Of a DNA stretch of 64,000 bases, positions 51,946-61,630 are shown piece after piece. The position numbers were made by a program, and so were the translations under genes. Each line of letters opens with the position of its first letter. The stretch's first letter is position 1. Origin of the DNA: Agriotes lineatus (Eukaryota > Arthropoda > Insecta > Coleoptera > Elateridae); the NCBI GenBank assembly GCA_940337035.1, contig CALNHX010003557.1, positions 1-64,000 of the forward strand, written 5' to 3'. The notes beneath the pieces were generated by a model that saw nothing but the letters and a program-made list of their open reading frames with translations, searched no databases and was not told the origin of the DNA.

Positions 51946-52617
51946 TTTCAGAGAATTTATAGAAAACACTTGGAAAGCGACACTTATTCAAACGACAGAA
52001 TTGTTTTTCAGTTTTTATTACTTCGACACGAAGTGTACGAAGTATTGAAATTACCTTATATCGAAAACCACTCCGAGTCAAATATCTCTAAAATTCGTGC
52101 CAACCGACTAATAAACCCACTATACCAAATCGCGGATCTTTTGCTGAAGACACCAGCCCACTAGATCCCTCCCTCGTATTGGGGGGTGCCTAAACGTGCT
52201 GTGCGGGGTATGTATATTCGTATGTGTACACGATTCCGGTCGCCAGAAACCTTCCTGAAGTCTTGGATCGTTTTCATACGATAGGTCCTCCAAAAATTAA
52301 GGCAACATCAATTTTTGAGGTATGGTCGTCTGCAAAAAAAAATTTTTTTGGGTTTTTTTTGATAAATAACTTGTTCATAATATTTCATTGTATTAGCGAA
52401 ACGGAGTGATGCTGAGTGTCGAAGTATTCTTGGAAAGCACGAAAGGGCGCTTTTCTTGAGTGGGGAGTACCGTATATTTTACATTAGTAACTACGGAAAC
52501 CCCTGCAGCGGCAAGTTTAAAAAATAATGCTGCCGTTTTTTTATGAATTCAATATTTTTTAATAATAAACTTGCTGTTTAAAGCTGTACAATTGTAGAAA
52601 AAAAGTTGTTTATATTA
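51946..52617. other. Stretch without a recognisable gene
   Basis: Upstream of Crypton copy 2. GTGTCGAAGTATTCTTGG near 52419 and CTTCGACACGAAGTG near 52022 share inverted elements, but no clear element ends can be set. Short frames here have no family resemblance. Confidence 0.4.
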
Positions 52618-52728
52618 CGCACGCAAAGCCGGTTTTTTGATCTTTCGAATGTATTTTTTGTCTCGTCCTAACGGTCTCGACAAAAAACCTAACATACTCA
52701 AGCTTAAAAAAACCTTTGCTTGGCGCAC
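52618..52728. repeat. Imperfect palindrome of about 110 bp
   Basis: The arm CGCACGCAAAGCCGGTTTTT, followed by ATTTTTTGTCTCG, pairs imperfectly with CGACAAAAAACC followed by AAAACCTTTGCTTGGCGC. The centre lies near 52672. It is a probable decayed hairpin MITE. Confidence 0.6.
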
Positions 52729-52768
52729 TTAATGTAAAAATTACTATTACAGTATCGGCGATGCATTC

Positions 52769-52836
52769 CATACAGCTGATAAAATACCAAGCAGTCGCCT
52801 GTTGATAATAACTATAAAGGGTTTGTCAGCTGTATG
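52769..52836. repeat. Short perfect inverted repeat (11 bp)
   Basis: CATACAGCTGA at 52769 and TCAGCTGTATG at 52826 are perfect inverted copies 46 bp apart. They may be the ends of a very short element. Little else can be said. Confidence 0.5.
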
Positions 52837-52887
52837 AAATCATATTTAAATATATTGATTTTATTTTGTTTTTTGAATGTATATGTT

Positions 52888-53672
52888 TATACTCTATTCA
52901 CTATAGTCCCAGATTGTCAATGTCAAAATCCAATTAAAAAAAGTCCTTTATATCATGGTTAATACTTTTATGTCCTACCAGTACATTAATTAAAATTAAT
53001 GACTCTATTTTAAGGTATCTTAGATACAAAATAACGCTCCAGGGCAATTATTTTCGTCATAAGAACACTAGGGTTATTATGAAAAATTAACAGTATTTGT
53101 TTCCATGGATACAACCTTTATTTCAAAAATTATGCACCACTGTCACAATGAAAATTAATGACAGCTCATCTAATGTCACATATCTAACTTAGATCAGCTA
53201 ACTAGATCAATCTTAAATACCATAGCATAGTAATTATATAAATTGAATATGAATATGAATTGGGTAAGAAAATTGGTAGGACATAAAACCTTGAAGGCAC
53301 CACAGGCATTATGAGCTAAGAGCCCGCGATTGTTGTACACACCTCGGGCCAAAGGCCCTCGGTTAGTACACTAACAATCTTGGGCTCTTATTTTACTCAT
53401 AATGCCCCTTGGTACCTTAATAACTATTAAGTCAAGCTATGGCTAGAAACAATTAATAAAGCTACTAATGTCAAAACTATAAATTATAGGTTATATTTCA
53501 AAGTGACTTAAGCAAAAATAAATAAAAGTTACCAGGTAACAAAAACCCAAATTTTCAAAATTACGCTTTTGGGTTGTCCAACCTAGTAGTAACAAAAAAA
53601 CCAATAAAAATTCAACAGTGCTACTATAAAACGTCATTTTTGACAATCCGGGACCATAGTGAACAGAGTATA
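52888..53672. mobile_element. TIR element of about 785 bp with nested palindromes
   Basis: The left end TATACTCTATTCACTATAGT, then CCCAGATTGTCAA, is matched by the inverted right end ending GGACCATAGTGAACAGAGTA. That makes about 35 bp of TIR with a few mismatches. Inside, TTTTATGTCCTACCA (about 52970) has its inverted partner TGGTAGGACATAAAA (about 53274). Next to that lies the hairpin at 53290-53420. There is no transposase frame. The flanks are AT-rich and no target duplication is certain. It is a non-autonomous DNA element of unknown superfamily, possibly with a second element nested in it. Confidence 0.75.
53290..53420. repeat. Hairpin around CCTCGGGCCAAAGGCCCTCGG
   Basis: The arms run from AAGGCACCACAGGCATTATG inward through AAGAGCCC and GATTGTTG to the centre at 53342-53362. 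They run back through TAACAATC, GGGCTCTT and CATAATGCCCCTTGGTACC. Pairing is about 80 percent by eye. It is the innermost layer of the TIR element. Confidence 0.82.
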
Positions 53673-53759
53673 TTTGCTTTATTTTTGTAGTCTTCCATGT
53701 TTTTTATGTTACATTTGATCAATAAGGGGCACTGCACAGTATATTGTAGATATTTACAA

Positions 53760-53960
53760 AATCTGGACCCACAAGAAGGGGTGAAGGGTGAGTCACTAGA
53801 TGAAATTGATAAGCTTAACAATCTATTCAAAAATAATGCACATAAAATAAATTTCAATCTATTTCACATGAATATTCGTAGCATACAACGCAACTTTGAT
53901 GAATTAATAGTATTATTACAAAGTTATAATTTTTATTTCGATATCATTGTTGACTTTGCA
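53760..53960 (+). pseudogene. Non-LTR retrotransposon ORF2 fragment, start of AP endonuclease
   Basis: The frame gives NFNLFHMNIRSIQRNFDEL followed by FYFDIIV. This is the N-terminal strand of the AP-endonuclease domain of LINE ORF2 proteins of the jockey/CR1 type (pattern hxxxNhRSh..N.del...l....DII.lTE). It breaks off right after DIIV, where TETW would be expected, and the frame then runs into unrelated sequence ending at 54003. Only about 65 codons survive. It starts just outside the right end of the TIR element. Confidence 0.7.
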
Positions 53961-54003
53961 ATTGAAGGTTATAACAAAGAGCATATATATACTCTTTGGT
54001 TAT

Positions 54004-55594
54004 AATATCTCTTTTCTGCCACCACCACTAAAAGTAGGCCTTTTAGCTATAGCTTTTTTCACTAAAAGTGACGTTTTATAATTTAGCGTGTTTAAAATGA
54101 GATCAGCTGTTTATTTTTAGCACATGTGTTATAAAGTGAAGTGAGGTTATAAAACTACAATTTCGAATTGGAAGTGAGGTTGTAAAGTTATTCTAGTTAC
54201 TTCTTGCGTTAGAGGTAAAGTGTTTTTTAAATAATTAAAGCGTTATGTACAGGCGCGTAGGAGCGTTTTCTAGACTGCGGGGGCTATTCTAATTTCAATA
54301 AAGACTTCTAACTTGATCCATTAATCCGAGCTATAATATACAATGTCCACCAAAAAGTCCGCATAATATAAAAAAAAAAAATTTTCATTTAAAAAAAAAA
54401 ATTTTTACGTCAATAATTTGTGCTTGTGTAAAAACCTATTTAGCTTTTATCAGATATACAGAGAGATTTTTACTTATTTAGAAAATGGAGTTTTTCGAAA
54501 TTGTCAAAATCCGAAAAGTGCTGTTTTTGGAAATTAAGTAAGATTTCAGTGAACTTTTTTAGAGTGTGTTATTTTGAGCTAACTGAACAATCTCAATGCC
54601 AGAAAACCCCTATTTTTTTCAAATTTAGCTAAAAATAAATTTTCCAATTTTTTTAATATTTTTAAAAATTTCACATACCAAGACTTAATATTAAAATTCA
54701 TTTTTTTATGTGAACATTTTAAAGATTTATAATTGGGAAAAGTAATATAAAATGTTACTTATTTTTTTAGATTTTTCATTATTTACCGAAAAGTAGTATG
54801 TTTGCATAATTTTTACGTTTTTTGTGCAAGGCGCTTTTTAGGAGATATATTTTTCAATTCCAATTATAGCATTTTAAAAATTTTATTTAAATCATAAGTT
54901 ACAACTTATGTCAACCAAATGTGAAAAAAGTCCTCAAATTCCAATGACAAATGCCCCAACTTTTGAATGGTACACAATAATATTAAATAACACAGTAAGT
55001 TCTTATTTGTTAATTAATTTCACCTTCTTAACGTCTTTATTTATTTTCTAGTTAGGATCTGATAAGAAATCACCCACCTTGTATTGTTATTCACACAACA
55101 TTCAAGACAACAACGTATTGTAGATTTGCAACTAGACCCCTTCAAGCTCCTTACTGCAATGCTCCGCTCACCGACAGACCACTCGTTCCAATTTTCCAAT
55201 ATTAGCAAACCCCAAACTCCTGTCAGCAATCAGCAAACCTGGACATCTACCTGCCACAGTTAACTGCACCCTTTTGGAAGCTCCACTCAACAACACATAT
55301 CTTGACGTGATCCCATTTTATTTTTGATATATGTCAAATGTAATATCTCAAATAAAGCTAACCCAATATGTTTCCTTAATACTTAAATTGTATATAATAA
55401 TTCTTCTATCCATTAGTTTTATCTACCATTTTCCAATAATCTTCTTTAGTTAATTCTTCTCTTGTTCTTAGTCTTTTAAAATTCCATTTTTAAATCACCA
55501 CGTAGATTTGTTTTAATTACCCTTTTCATCCTAACCAAAATTACATAAATAAAACAGGGTTACCTTCCATATTTTAATTAGGTATACCAAAAAT
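54004..55594. other. AT-rich stretch without a recognisable gene
   Basis: It contains alternating A and T runs near 54370-54410, a small dyad CATAAGTTACAACTTATG near 54893, and the motif AATGTCCACCAAAAAGTCCG near 54343, which looks like the end of a DNA transposon but has no partner that I found. From 55041 to 55300 it is somewhat richer in C on the plus strand, without a credible protein. Confidence 0.4.
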
Positions 55595-55852
55595 TAGTTT
55601 ATCGGTTGCAGGATATTAATCCCTTGTTTACATATACAAAAGTAGGCTGGTAACTAAATCATAACTGAGCTGTACGGTAATAGTTCATTACCGTACATGG
55701 CAACCATAACCATACAGCAACCGATAAACTATTGAACAAATCACGGATGTTATGAATCATAACAGCCTCAGATGTTTTAAAATCCTCGCTGTGTGAGCTC
55801 GGATTTCAATACAACATCTGCGGCAGTTATGATACTCATAACATTCCTAGAT
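55595..55852 (-). repeat. Interspersed repeat family R, copy C, inverted (left part)
   Basis: This is the reverse complement of copies A and B. It runs from ATCGGTTGCAGGATATTAAT through AGTAGGCTGGTAACTAA, CGGTAATAGTTCATTACCG and AACTATTGAACAAATCACGG to AACATTCCTAGAT. It includes about 80 bp (TGCGGCAGTTATGATACTC region) missing from copy B. The copy continues after the solo LTR at 57354 with TAATAGCTATTAC. Confidence 0.85.
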
Positions 55853-55856
55853 ATGT

Positions 55857-57349
55857 TGTAATGGCCCGCCTTTATTTAGGAATATTTTAATTGGCCTTAT
55901 TGCCTCAGGTATGCTCTAAGCCGGAGAATACGTTCAAATTGCTCTGATATAGCGTAGATCAATAAATAACACAAGATAAATAATAAAAATAAAATATACT
56001 GTCTTTAACTATGTACATTGAAAGCGAACTTAATAGAACACACTGTATATTACGAACAGGGGGGTAGTTGCGTCAACGGGGGGGTTGCTCGGGCTCGTCG
56101 GCAGCGCCGTAATCCAAATTGTCCAGGTGAAGGGTAAGCACTTTGAATACGCCTTCGATGCGCGCGTCGGTGTCCCCGAAGATGTCGCGGAGTCGGCTGT
56201 CCGCGCAGCGGCTTCTTATCGGTCAGAGAAGGTCGTTGGTCGCATGCCCCAGGTGATATTTGTTTACAATGGGTAGCTGCTGCGAACACTTCGGATTATA
56301 AATGGTGTTTCAAGAACATACCTGCCGGCGTAGGAAGCTGCAGGAGTCCGCGTTCGGTGAGCCCAATTGGACCGGGGGCCGCCAGACGATTTGCCGGCTT
56401 TCGCGGCTCGAAACGATGCAGCGGTCGGACTCTCGGGAAATTCGCTATTAAAGCGAATTTGCGGCTTCGACTGGATTACGGCAGTGCGGAGATCTCTCTC
56501 GGATGGCTTCAGGAACGCTCACAGGATGCTGGCGGTGACTCTTACAGGCAAGTACCTTATCGCATAATCTCTGTATGCGTCCAGCCTGGCGGCGGCGGAC
56601 CGTTGATTACTTCCTGGTGCCTCACAATTCGGGAGAGTTAATACAGTTGAAATGCGGCTTTCGAGAACGCAAATGGAATGCGCCTCGGAACTCGGATGAT
56701 CACGGACGGGATGGCGGCGGTGATCTCGTTCAGCGGATTACAGGAATGTTAGTTACAAATTTCACGGTTTCGGCTTTTAACTAACATCGGTTCGGTTACA
56801 AGGGATACGGGGAAAGCTAATTAGTAGCCACGGTTTCGGCTTTTAAATTAATTACGGTTCGGGAACGGGTTTGATAGGGATCTCTAGGTTATCGGGGTGC
56901 TCTTGCAGGAAGACAGTAACCATACCAAACCCGCAAGAACTCTTATTTAGGCGATTTATCCCTTGCTAAGACAGTAACCATACCAAAGCAAGGGAGTGAT
57001 CGCTCCGGGTGGATCAGGAGGAGTTTAAGAGAGGACTCGGGAATAGAATCTCTTTCAGGTGGATTGGGAGAAGACTTAGGGAAGAACCCCAGGATGGGAT
57101 CTGACTCAGGAGCTGCCATGTGCTCCTTTTTATACGTTCAGTGGCTCCCAGTCGGCGGTCGTGCTCCCCACTCTGGCGGCGGGCGAAACACTCCTGCGCG
57201 CAAACGTAGCTTCCTGTCCATCGGCTACCGGCCCGCGCTATCGCTTCTTAGCGCGGTCTTGAGATGCAAACGTTTGATAAGGCGGCGAATTAAATTCCCA
57301 ATACGTTTCAAGTATCTTTAGAATTTAGATTCACAAGCGAAACGTTACA
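55857..57349 (-). mobile_element. Solo LTR, 1493 bp, with 4-bp target duplication ATGT
   Basis: It begins TGTAATGGCCCGCC and ends GAAACGTTACA, giving TG/CA ends with TGTAA and TTACA as short inverted termini. ATGT at 55853-55856 and 57350-57353 flanks it. The repeat family R copy it landed in is continuous at 48901-48930, with one ACAT at the matching place, so both edges are confirmed inside the window. It is much richer in G+C than its surroundings and has internal direct repeats: GACAGTAACCATACCAAA twice (about 56921, 56972) and CACGGTTTCGGCTTTTAA twice (about 56763, 56828). On the minus strand TATAAAAAGGA lies near 57134-57124 and AATAAA near 55877, which favours minus orientation. The 4-bp duplication suggests the Ty3/Gypsy group. 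No internal region or second LTR is present. Confidence 0.82.
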
Positions 57350-57353
57350 ATGT

Positions 57354-57376
57354 TAATAGCTATTACTACATTTTTC
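57354..57376 (-). repeat. Repeat family R, copy C, right part after the solo LTR
   Basis: TAATAGCTATTAC resumes the family R sequence that was cut at 55852, then diverges within about 10 bases. Confidence 0.7.
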
Positions 57377-57521
57377 AGTTTGTTATTTCGTCTACTACAA
57401 CATTTTCCTTTTTATGCATTCTAGTCTAATATGTATTTGAGTTAAACCTACTTAATTTTATCTTATTTCGAAATTAACATTTGTCATTGATTTTTACTTT
57501 CTCGCATACGGTAGTATAGAG
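57377..57521. repeat. Left flank of the LTR element, part of an older repeat
   Basis: An AT-rich stretch ending CATACGGTAGTATAGA just before the AAAG target duplication. The sequence after the element (TATTGTAATCGTC) reads on from it plausibly, as if one older repeat was split. The family is not named. Confidence 0.45.
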
Positions 57522-57525
57522 AAAG
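57522..57525. other. Target site duplication AAAG, left
   Basis: AAAG directly precedes the LTR TGTTACAG terminus, and the same four bases follow the other LTR at 63788-63791. Confidence 0.75.
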
Positions 57526-59682
57526 TGTTACAGTTTTAAATGCTCAGATCGACATTGATCAAGAGCACTGTCAAAAATCGGGTACAAACTATAGGGTTCG
57601 CCGGCTTTACTATAAAGGACACAGATCTTAATGTGCTGGAGTAGATTTCGTTTCTCCGGTTACCTGCGCTTAGCTCAGACGGGAAGGCGTGGTTCGAAAG
57701 CTCAAAGAAAAACCGGCGGCACTTACCCTAAAGCTTGCTTAAAAGAAAAAGAAATGCCTGAGCGCCACTTGGTTCTGATTAGGGGTGGCTGACGTGTCTA
57801 GAACCAAGAACAATACACGTAGCCTATGTAGAAGTCCTCTAAGTACGTTGCTGAACACCTCAGCCTGTTGTTTACCAAGCCTCCTCCCAGTAGCCGGGTG
57901 ACCTTGTCGTTAAAATCACTTACCTTCAAGGCCATCGTCACTAAATAATAACAAAAGAACACTGACTGGCCCAAATTCTGGGGCTTACTTACTCAAAAGA
58001 GCATGCTTTAACTTCACAAAATTAATTACACTTGGCCTTTGCCATACTGGATTAGTTAATGACCCAGAAGGGGTTTCAAAATTCATAAAAAGAATGAACT
58101 GACTTTAACAAGTTTATTATTTAAAGACACAAATGACAGTTTACACAAATCGGTACATTAAAACACACACCCGGAGGTGAGTTTAAATTTAGTAAAAAAG
58201 ATATCCTACGTGAATGTGAAAGGGGGCCCCACAAAACCAAAATATATCTTAAGGGCTAGTTACAAAAACACAAAAAAACACAGTATGATCCAAAACAAAT
58301 GACATAAAATAGACGCCAGGAGGAAAGCCCCTGGTAAATATTAACTGAAACAAATCATAGGTCCTAGCGGACGTACGCAACGTTTATAAGCGCTGACGCA
58401 CACAATAAAATTTAATTGGTACAATACAAGGCGCCTACCTGAGTTGAAGCATGCAGTGTTAGATGCAGATGTACTCGTTCTCGTGGAGGCCTGGCGAGAC
58501 GTGCAAAAGGTGTAGCAAATTCTCCAGAAGAGGCAGCGAGACTCGAGGGGATTGAAGACAGCAACCATCAATCGAAGAAGTGACAGCAGCCAATACGATG
58601 TTGCGCGGCGGCCCAATTAAACCCGACGTTGACCCAAATATGCATTACGCAATAGTCTTTTCCCGACTTAACAGGGAAAAAAGTTAGTTGAGGCTCTTCA
58701 GATATCGTTTCTAATCGGATCGGCAAAAAGTGCCAAAAGTCTCCCTGGAGACCAGCTGTAGTAAACGAAAATCGGCCCTTCATTAAACAACGTCGAGTTC
58801 ACTACACTTCCTCTGCCCACCGCGCATTTCCAAAAACACACAAACATTAATGTTCACTTCGAAGATTCGGGTTTAACTGCACTCGCCATTAACGTGCCCC
58901 AAAGGCACTTGAAAGTCTGCACGAACGCCAAAAAGGATTCACCATGTTAATCACCAAAAGTTAGCCAAAAGCTCCCAAAAATAGCGAAGCCCCCCCCGGC
59001 CGAGGTCCGGGGGTCGCGTTCTTCTGAAACGTTCTTGGTCGGAAGCTTGCTACTAATTAATTAATCTCAAATCGGGCTACGCGCGACGGATACAATGGAA
59101 GAAAATTTCGGACTCAAAACCACTAATTTTAAATGCATCACTCCCTAAGGAGTTATCAATTCTTATTTCCTTTACACAAAGCTTGGTTATCAAAGAAAGA
59201 AATTCCACACAGCATGATGTCATCCGTGCGGGGCGAAGAAAGTACAACCTTGCACTAAAGAACAAAGAACAATAAGCACGTGCGATCCCCAAAATGCTTA
59301 ATTAACAATTTGCGAAGGCTACTCTAACGAATACCAAGAACTAAATTTAAGCTCTGAAATCAATGTTTAAATATGTGACCACAGAAAGGTTCCCGCAACT
59401 TATTCTTAGAAGCTTAGCTGCCTAAATGAATTGTTGCTGAATGCACACCGTTGTTTCGAATTTAAAAAGAGAACGCTTACGGGACGAATTCTACGGATCG
59501 AGAACGCATAATTGTTTGGGCCAAAAGGAATTTAAAATGTAGCTTTAAGATCCAGGGTTGAACTTTAGACAGGGCCGTCTTCCGAAAATTTTAAATAGAA
59601 TAATTTCAGCTTAAATGCACTAATAACACCCTATAGTGGGATTAATGACAATAGAGACTTAACGAGGTCGAAAACTCTAATA
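57526..59682 (-). repeat. 3' LTR of the non-coding element
   Basis: It runs from TGTTACAG to CTCTAATA on the plus strand. The last two bases are TA where the other LTR has CA, one change. On the minus strand TATAAA lies at 58388-58383 and AATAAA at 58118-58113, a spacing that would fit promoter and polyadenylation signal. Three minus-strand open frames of 71-91 codons (58341-58616, 58568-58783, 59077-59292) have no resemblance I know. Confidence 0.9.
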
Positions 59683-59693
59683 CCCCCCTTACT
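59683..59693 (-). other. Polypurine tract
   Basis: On the minus strand AGTAAGGGGGG stands directly before the 3' LTR start, where plus-strand DNA synthesis of an LTR element is primed. No purine run lies at the equivalent place before 61631 on the plus strand, so this sets the orientation. Confidence 0.75.
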
Positions 59694-61608
59694 AAAGATC
59701 AATTTCCCAAATTGGTCCTTAAGACGACCGAGAGAGTTGCTAGAAGATTCGCTCAACTTAAGATGCGGATTGAGATAGCCGTCACTACTCAGGATCCCAA
59801 CCACGCGATGACGGATAGCGTCAAAACAAAAGAGTGCGAAGAGAGAAGAGTTATAAAAGACCGGTTACGCCGGTGGAAAATACGAAAACTTCAATAATAA
59901 ATGTCAAATCCGGGAAAAGTCATTAATGCGGGATTGTCAAAATCGGGAAACGTCTTACACCTGCATAAGTTTCCGTCCAACCTGCCAATCGAACACAGGG
60001 ATACGAAGCCCCAAGGTTCGCGACCTAACTCCCGAAGACCCGTTGAAGAGGGCACGCGAGGCGTCACGGGATCAGCCTCTTGTGTTTGTCCCACAGCAAC
60101 AAACGATCAAAGAAAGGGGTAGCCACGAACGACAGGAGTCTCGAAGGCCTTTAAGGCCGCCTAGCCTAAACTAACCTATCCTATGCTAATAATGCGAACA
60201 ATTATATACAACAGTATGTCACACCTGGTTAATTCATTGTGACTTGGGATTGTCAAGGAAAAGAAAACTAAGTCCACCGAAATCCTCAATTGATGACGAT
60301 GCCGAAAGTCAAGTCGTCTCTGAATTCGCAAAATGCGAGACCGACAATGACTCCAACACCGAACACCAAAAGAAAATCCGGAAAAACGAAGTCTCCAACA
60401 AATGTCAACATAAAATTCACTAAAGAAACATCATGCGAACAGCACGGCCGTTACTGACGCACGAAGCTCAAAAGCTAACAACAAAATCGCTCCTCCCAAA
60501 ATCCAAAGGGCAGGAATACGATGCATGGCCTAAAGCCATCAAACGTCTTCAACGAAAAAGTCTTTCCCAAAATCCAAAGGGCAAAGACACCTAAAGTGAC
60601 AACCTAAAGTCATCAAAACAAAATTCGGTAGGTGACGACAGATCGTCCATAAATAAGTTACTTAAACACAACGACCACAGGCGACTAAATCGCAACATAC
60701 TTCAACATGGTAAACTATTAAGTCAATAAATGAAAAACGTACGACAGAAAGTGTACAAGACACTACGACGAGTGTTGATGCACGCGATGAAATCAGCAAA
60801 CGAAGTTGGGCGATACACGATAGAAATGAAAACCGAATAGAAGTCAATCAAAAAAACTACGCCAATCCAACTAAGATGGTTTGAGAGACCTTAAAAATTC
60901 GCATACGCGGATCTCACAAACACACCAATACAAACCACATCCTAACAACGAACCAATACAGAATAATGAAGGCGACATGTTTTCCAACTCGTCAACGAAC
61001 AACGCGGCACCACATCAAAGCATAACAACAAAAAAAAAGTCAACATCAGTAATCTAAAAGCGTCAATGTCGATTAACTCTACTAACTTCAACTTAAATTC
61101 AGAATAGCACAATAAAATTTCAAACTAGCTGAAGGCTAAACACAATCAACAATGACCGGATTCAAAAAAAGTTCGATACCTTCCAAAAATTTCAGAATTT
61201 TCACAAAAAGACTAAAAAAACATGATTTACTTAATGATCCATACTAAAAGAAACAATTAACACCAAAAGAATGGCTTCAAAATGTGCCTTAGCACAGAAA
61301 AGAAAATGTTGAAATTTTGAACACGAAAAAACACAAAAATCCCGCGAAAAATCCCGGGAAAAACAATGTTTGGTTTATCGAAGGGATGGCAAGGAACTCA
61401 TTTGATAAAAGAAAACATATAGGATACGCGTCCTGATATGAAAAAAACACGTTTCCAAATTTCAAAGTCCTAAAAAGTCAAGTTTTCATGAAAAATAGTG
61501 GAAAAAACTATATGACGTTAATGCCAAACACTAAAATAAAGCTGTATGACAAGAAAAGAAACACAAAAACAATGCCCTAAAGGCGTTATCGACAAAAACA
61601 AAGCCACA

Positions 61609-61622
61609 CGTTGGGATAGCCA
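61609..61622 (-). other. Candidate primer binding site
   Basis: On the minus strand the 5' LTR ends TAACA, then eight bases, then TGGCTATCCCAACG. A TGG start complements the CCA end of a tRNA, as in retroelement primer sites. The following CCAACGTG resembles the lysine-tRNA type, but with differences, so the tRNA is not assigned. Confidence 0.4.
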
Positions 61623-61630
61623 CTTAGATC

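Larger units (their letters stand above)
59683..61630 (-). other. Internal region of the LTR element, no coding domain
   Basis: It is A-rich on the plus strand. CCCAAAATCCAAAGGGCA occurs at 60495 and 60566, a 71-bp local duplication that also includes CCTAAAG.CATCAAA. The part at 59900-60180 is richer in G+C and has overlapping open frames on both strands, none with a known domain. The sequence next to the PBS side (61000-61600) has many stops in all frames. Confidence 0.7.

Noticed and set aside
54343..54975. mariner-like element starting AATGTCCACCAAAAAGTCC
   Set aside because: No matching inverted end was found downstream, and no transposase frame exists.
58341..59292. Minus-strand open frames of 71-91 codons in the LTR, repeated 4105 bp to the right
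   Set aside because: They recur only because the LTR is duplicated. They overlap each other and show no domain or sensible composition.
59901..60174. Plus-strand open frames in the internal region (for example RDLTPEDPLKRAREASRD)
   Set aside because: They run against the element's orientation set by the PPT, are short, and overlap frames on the other strand. No family is recognised.
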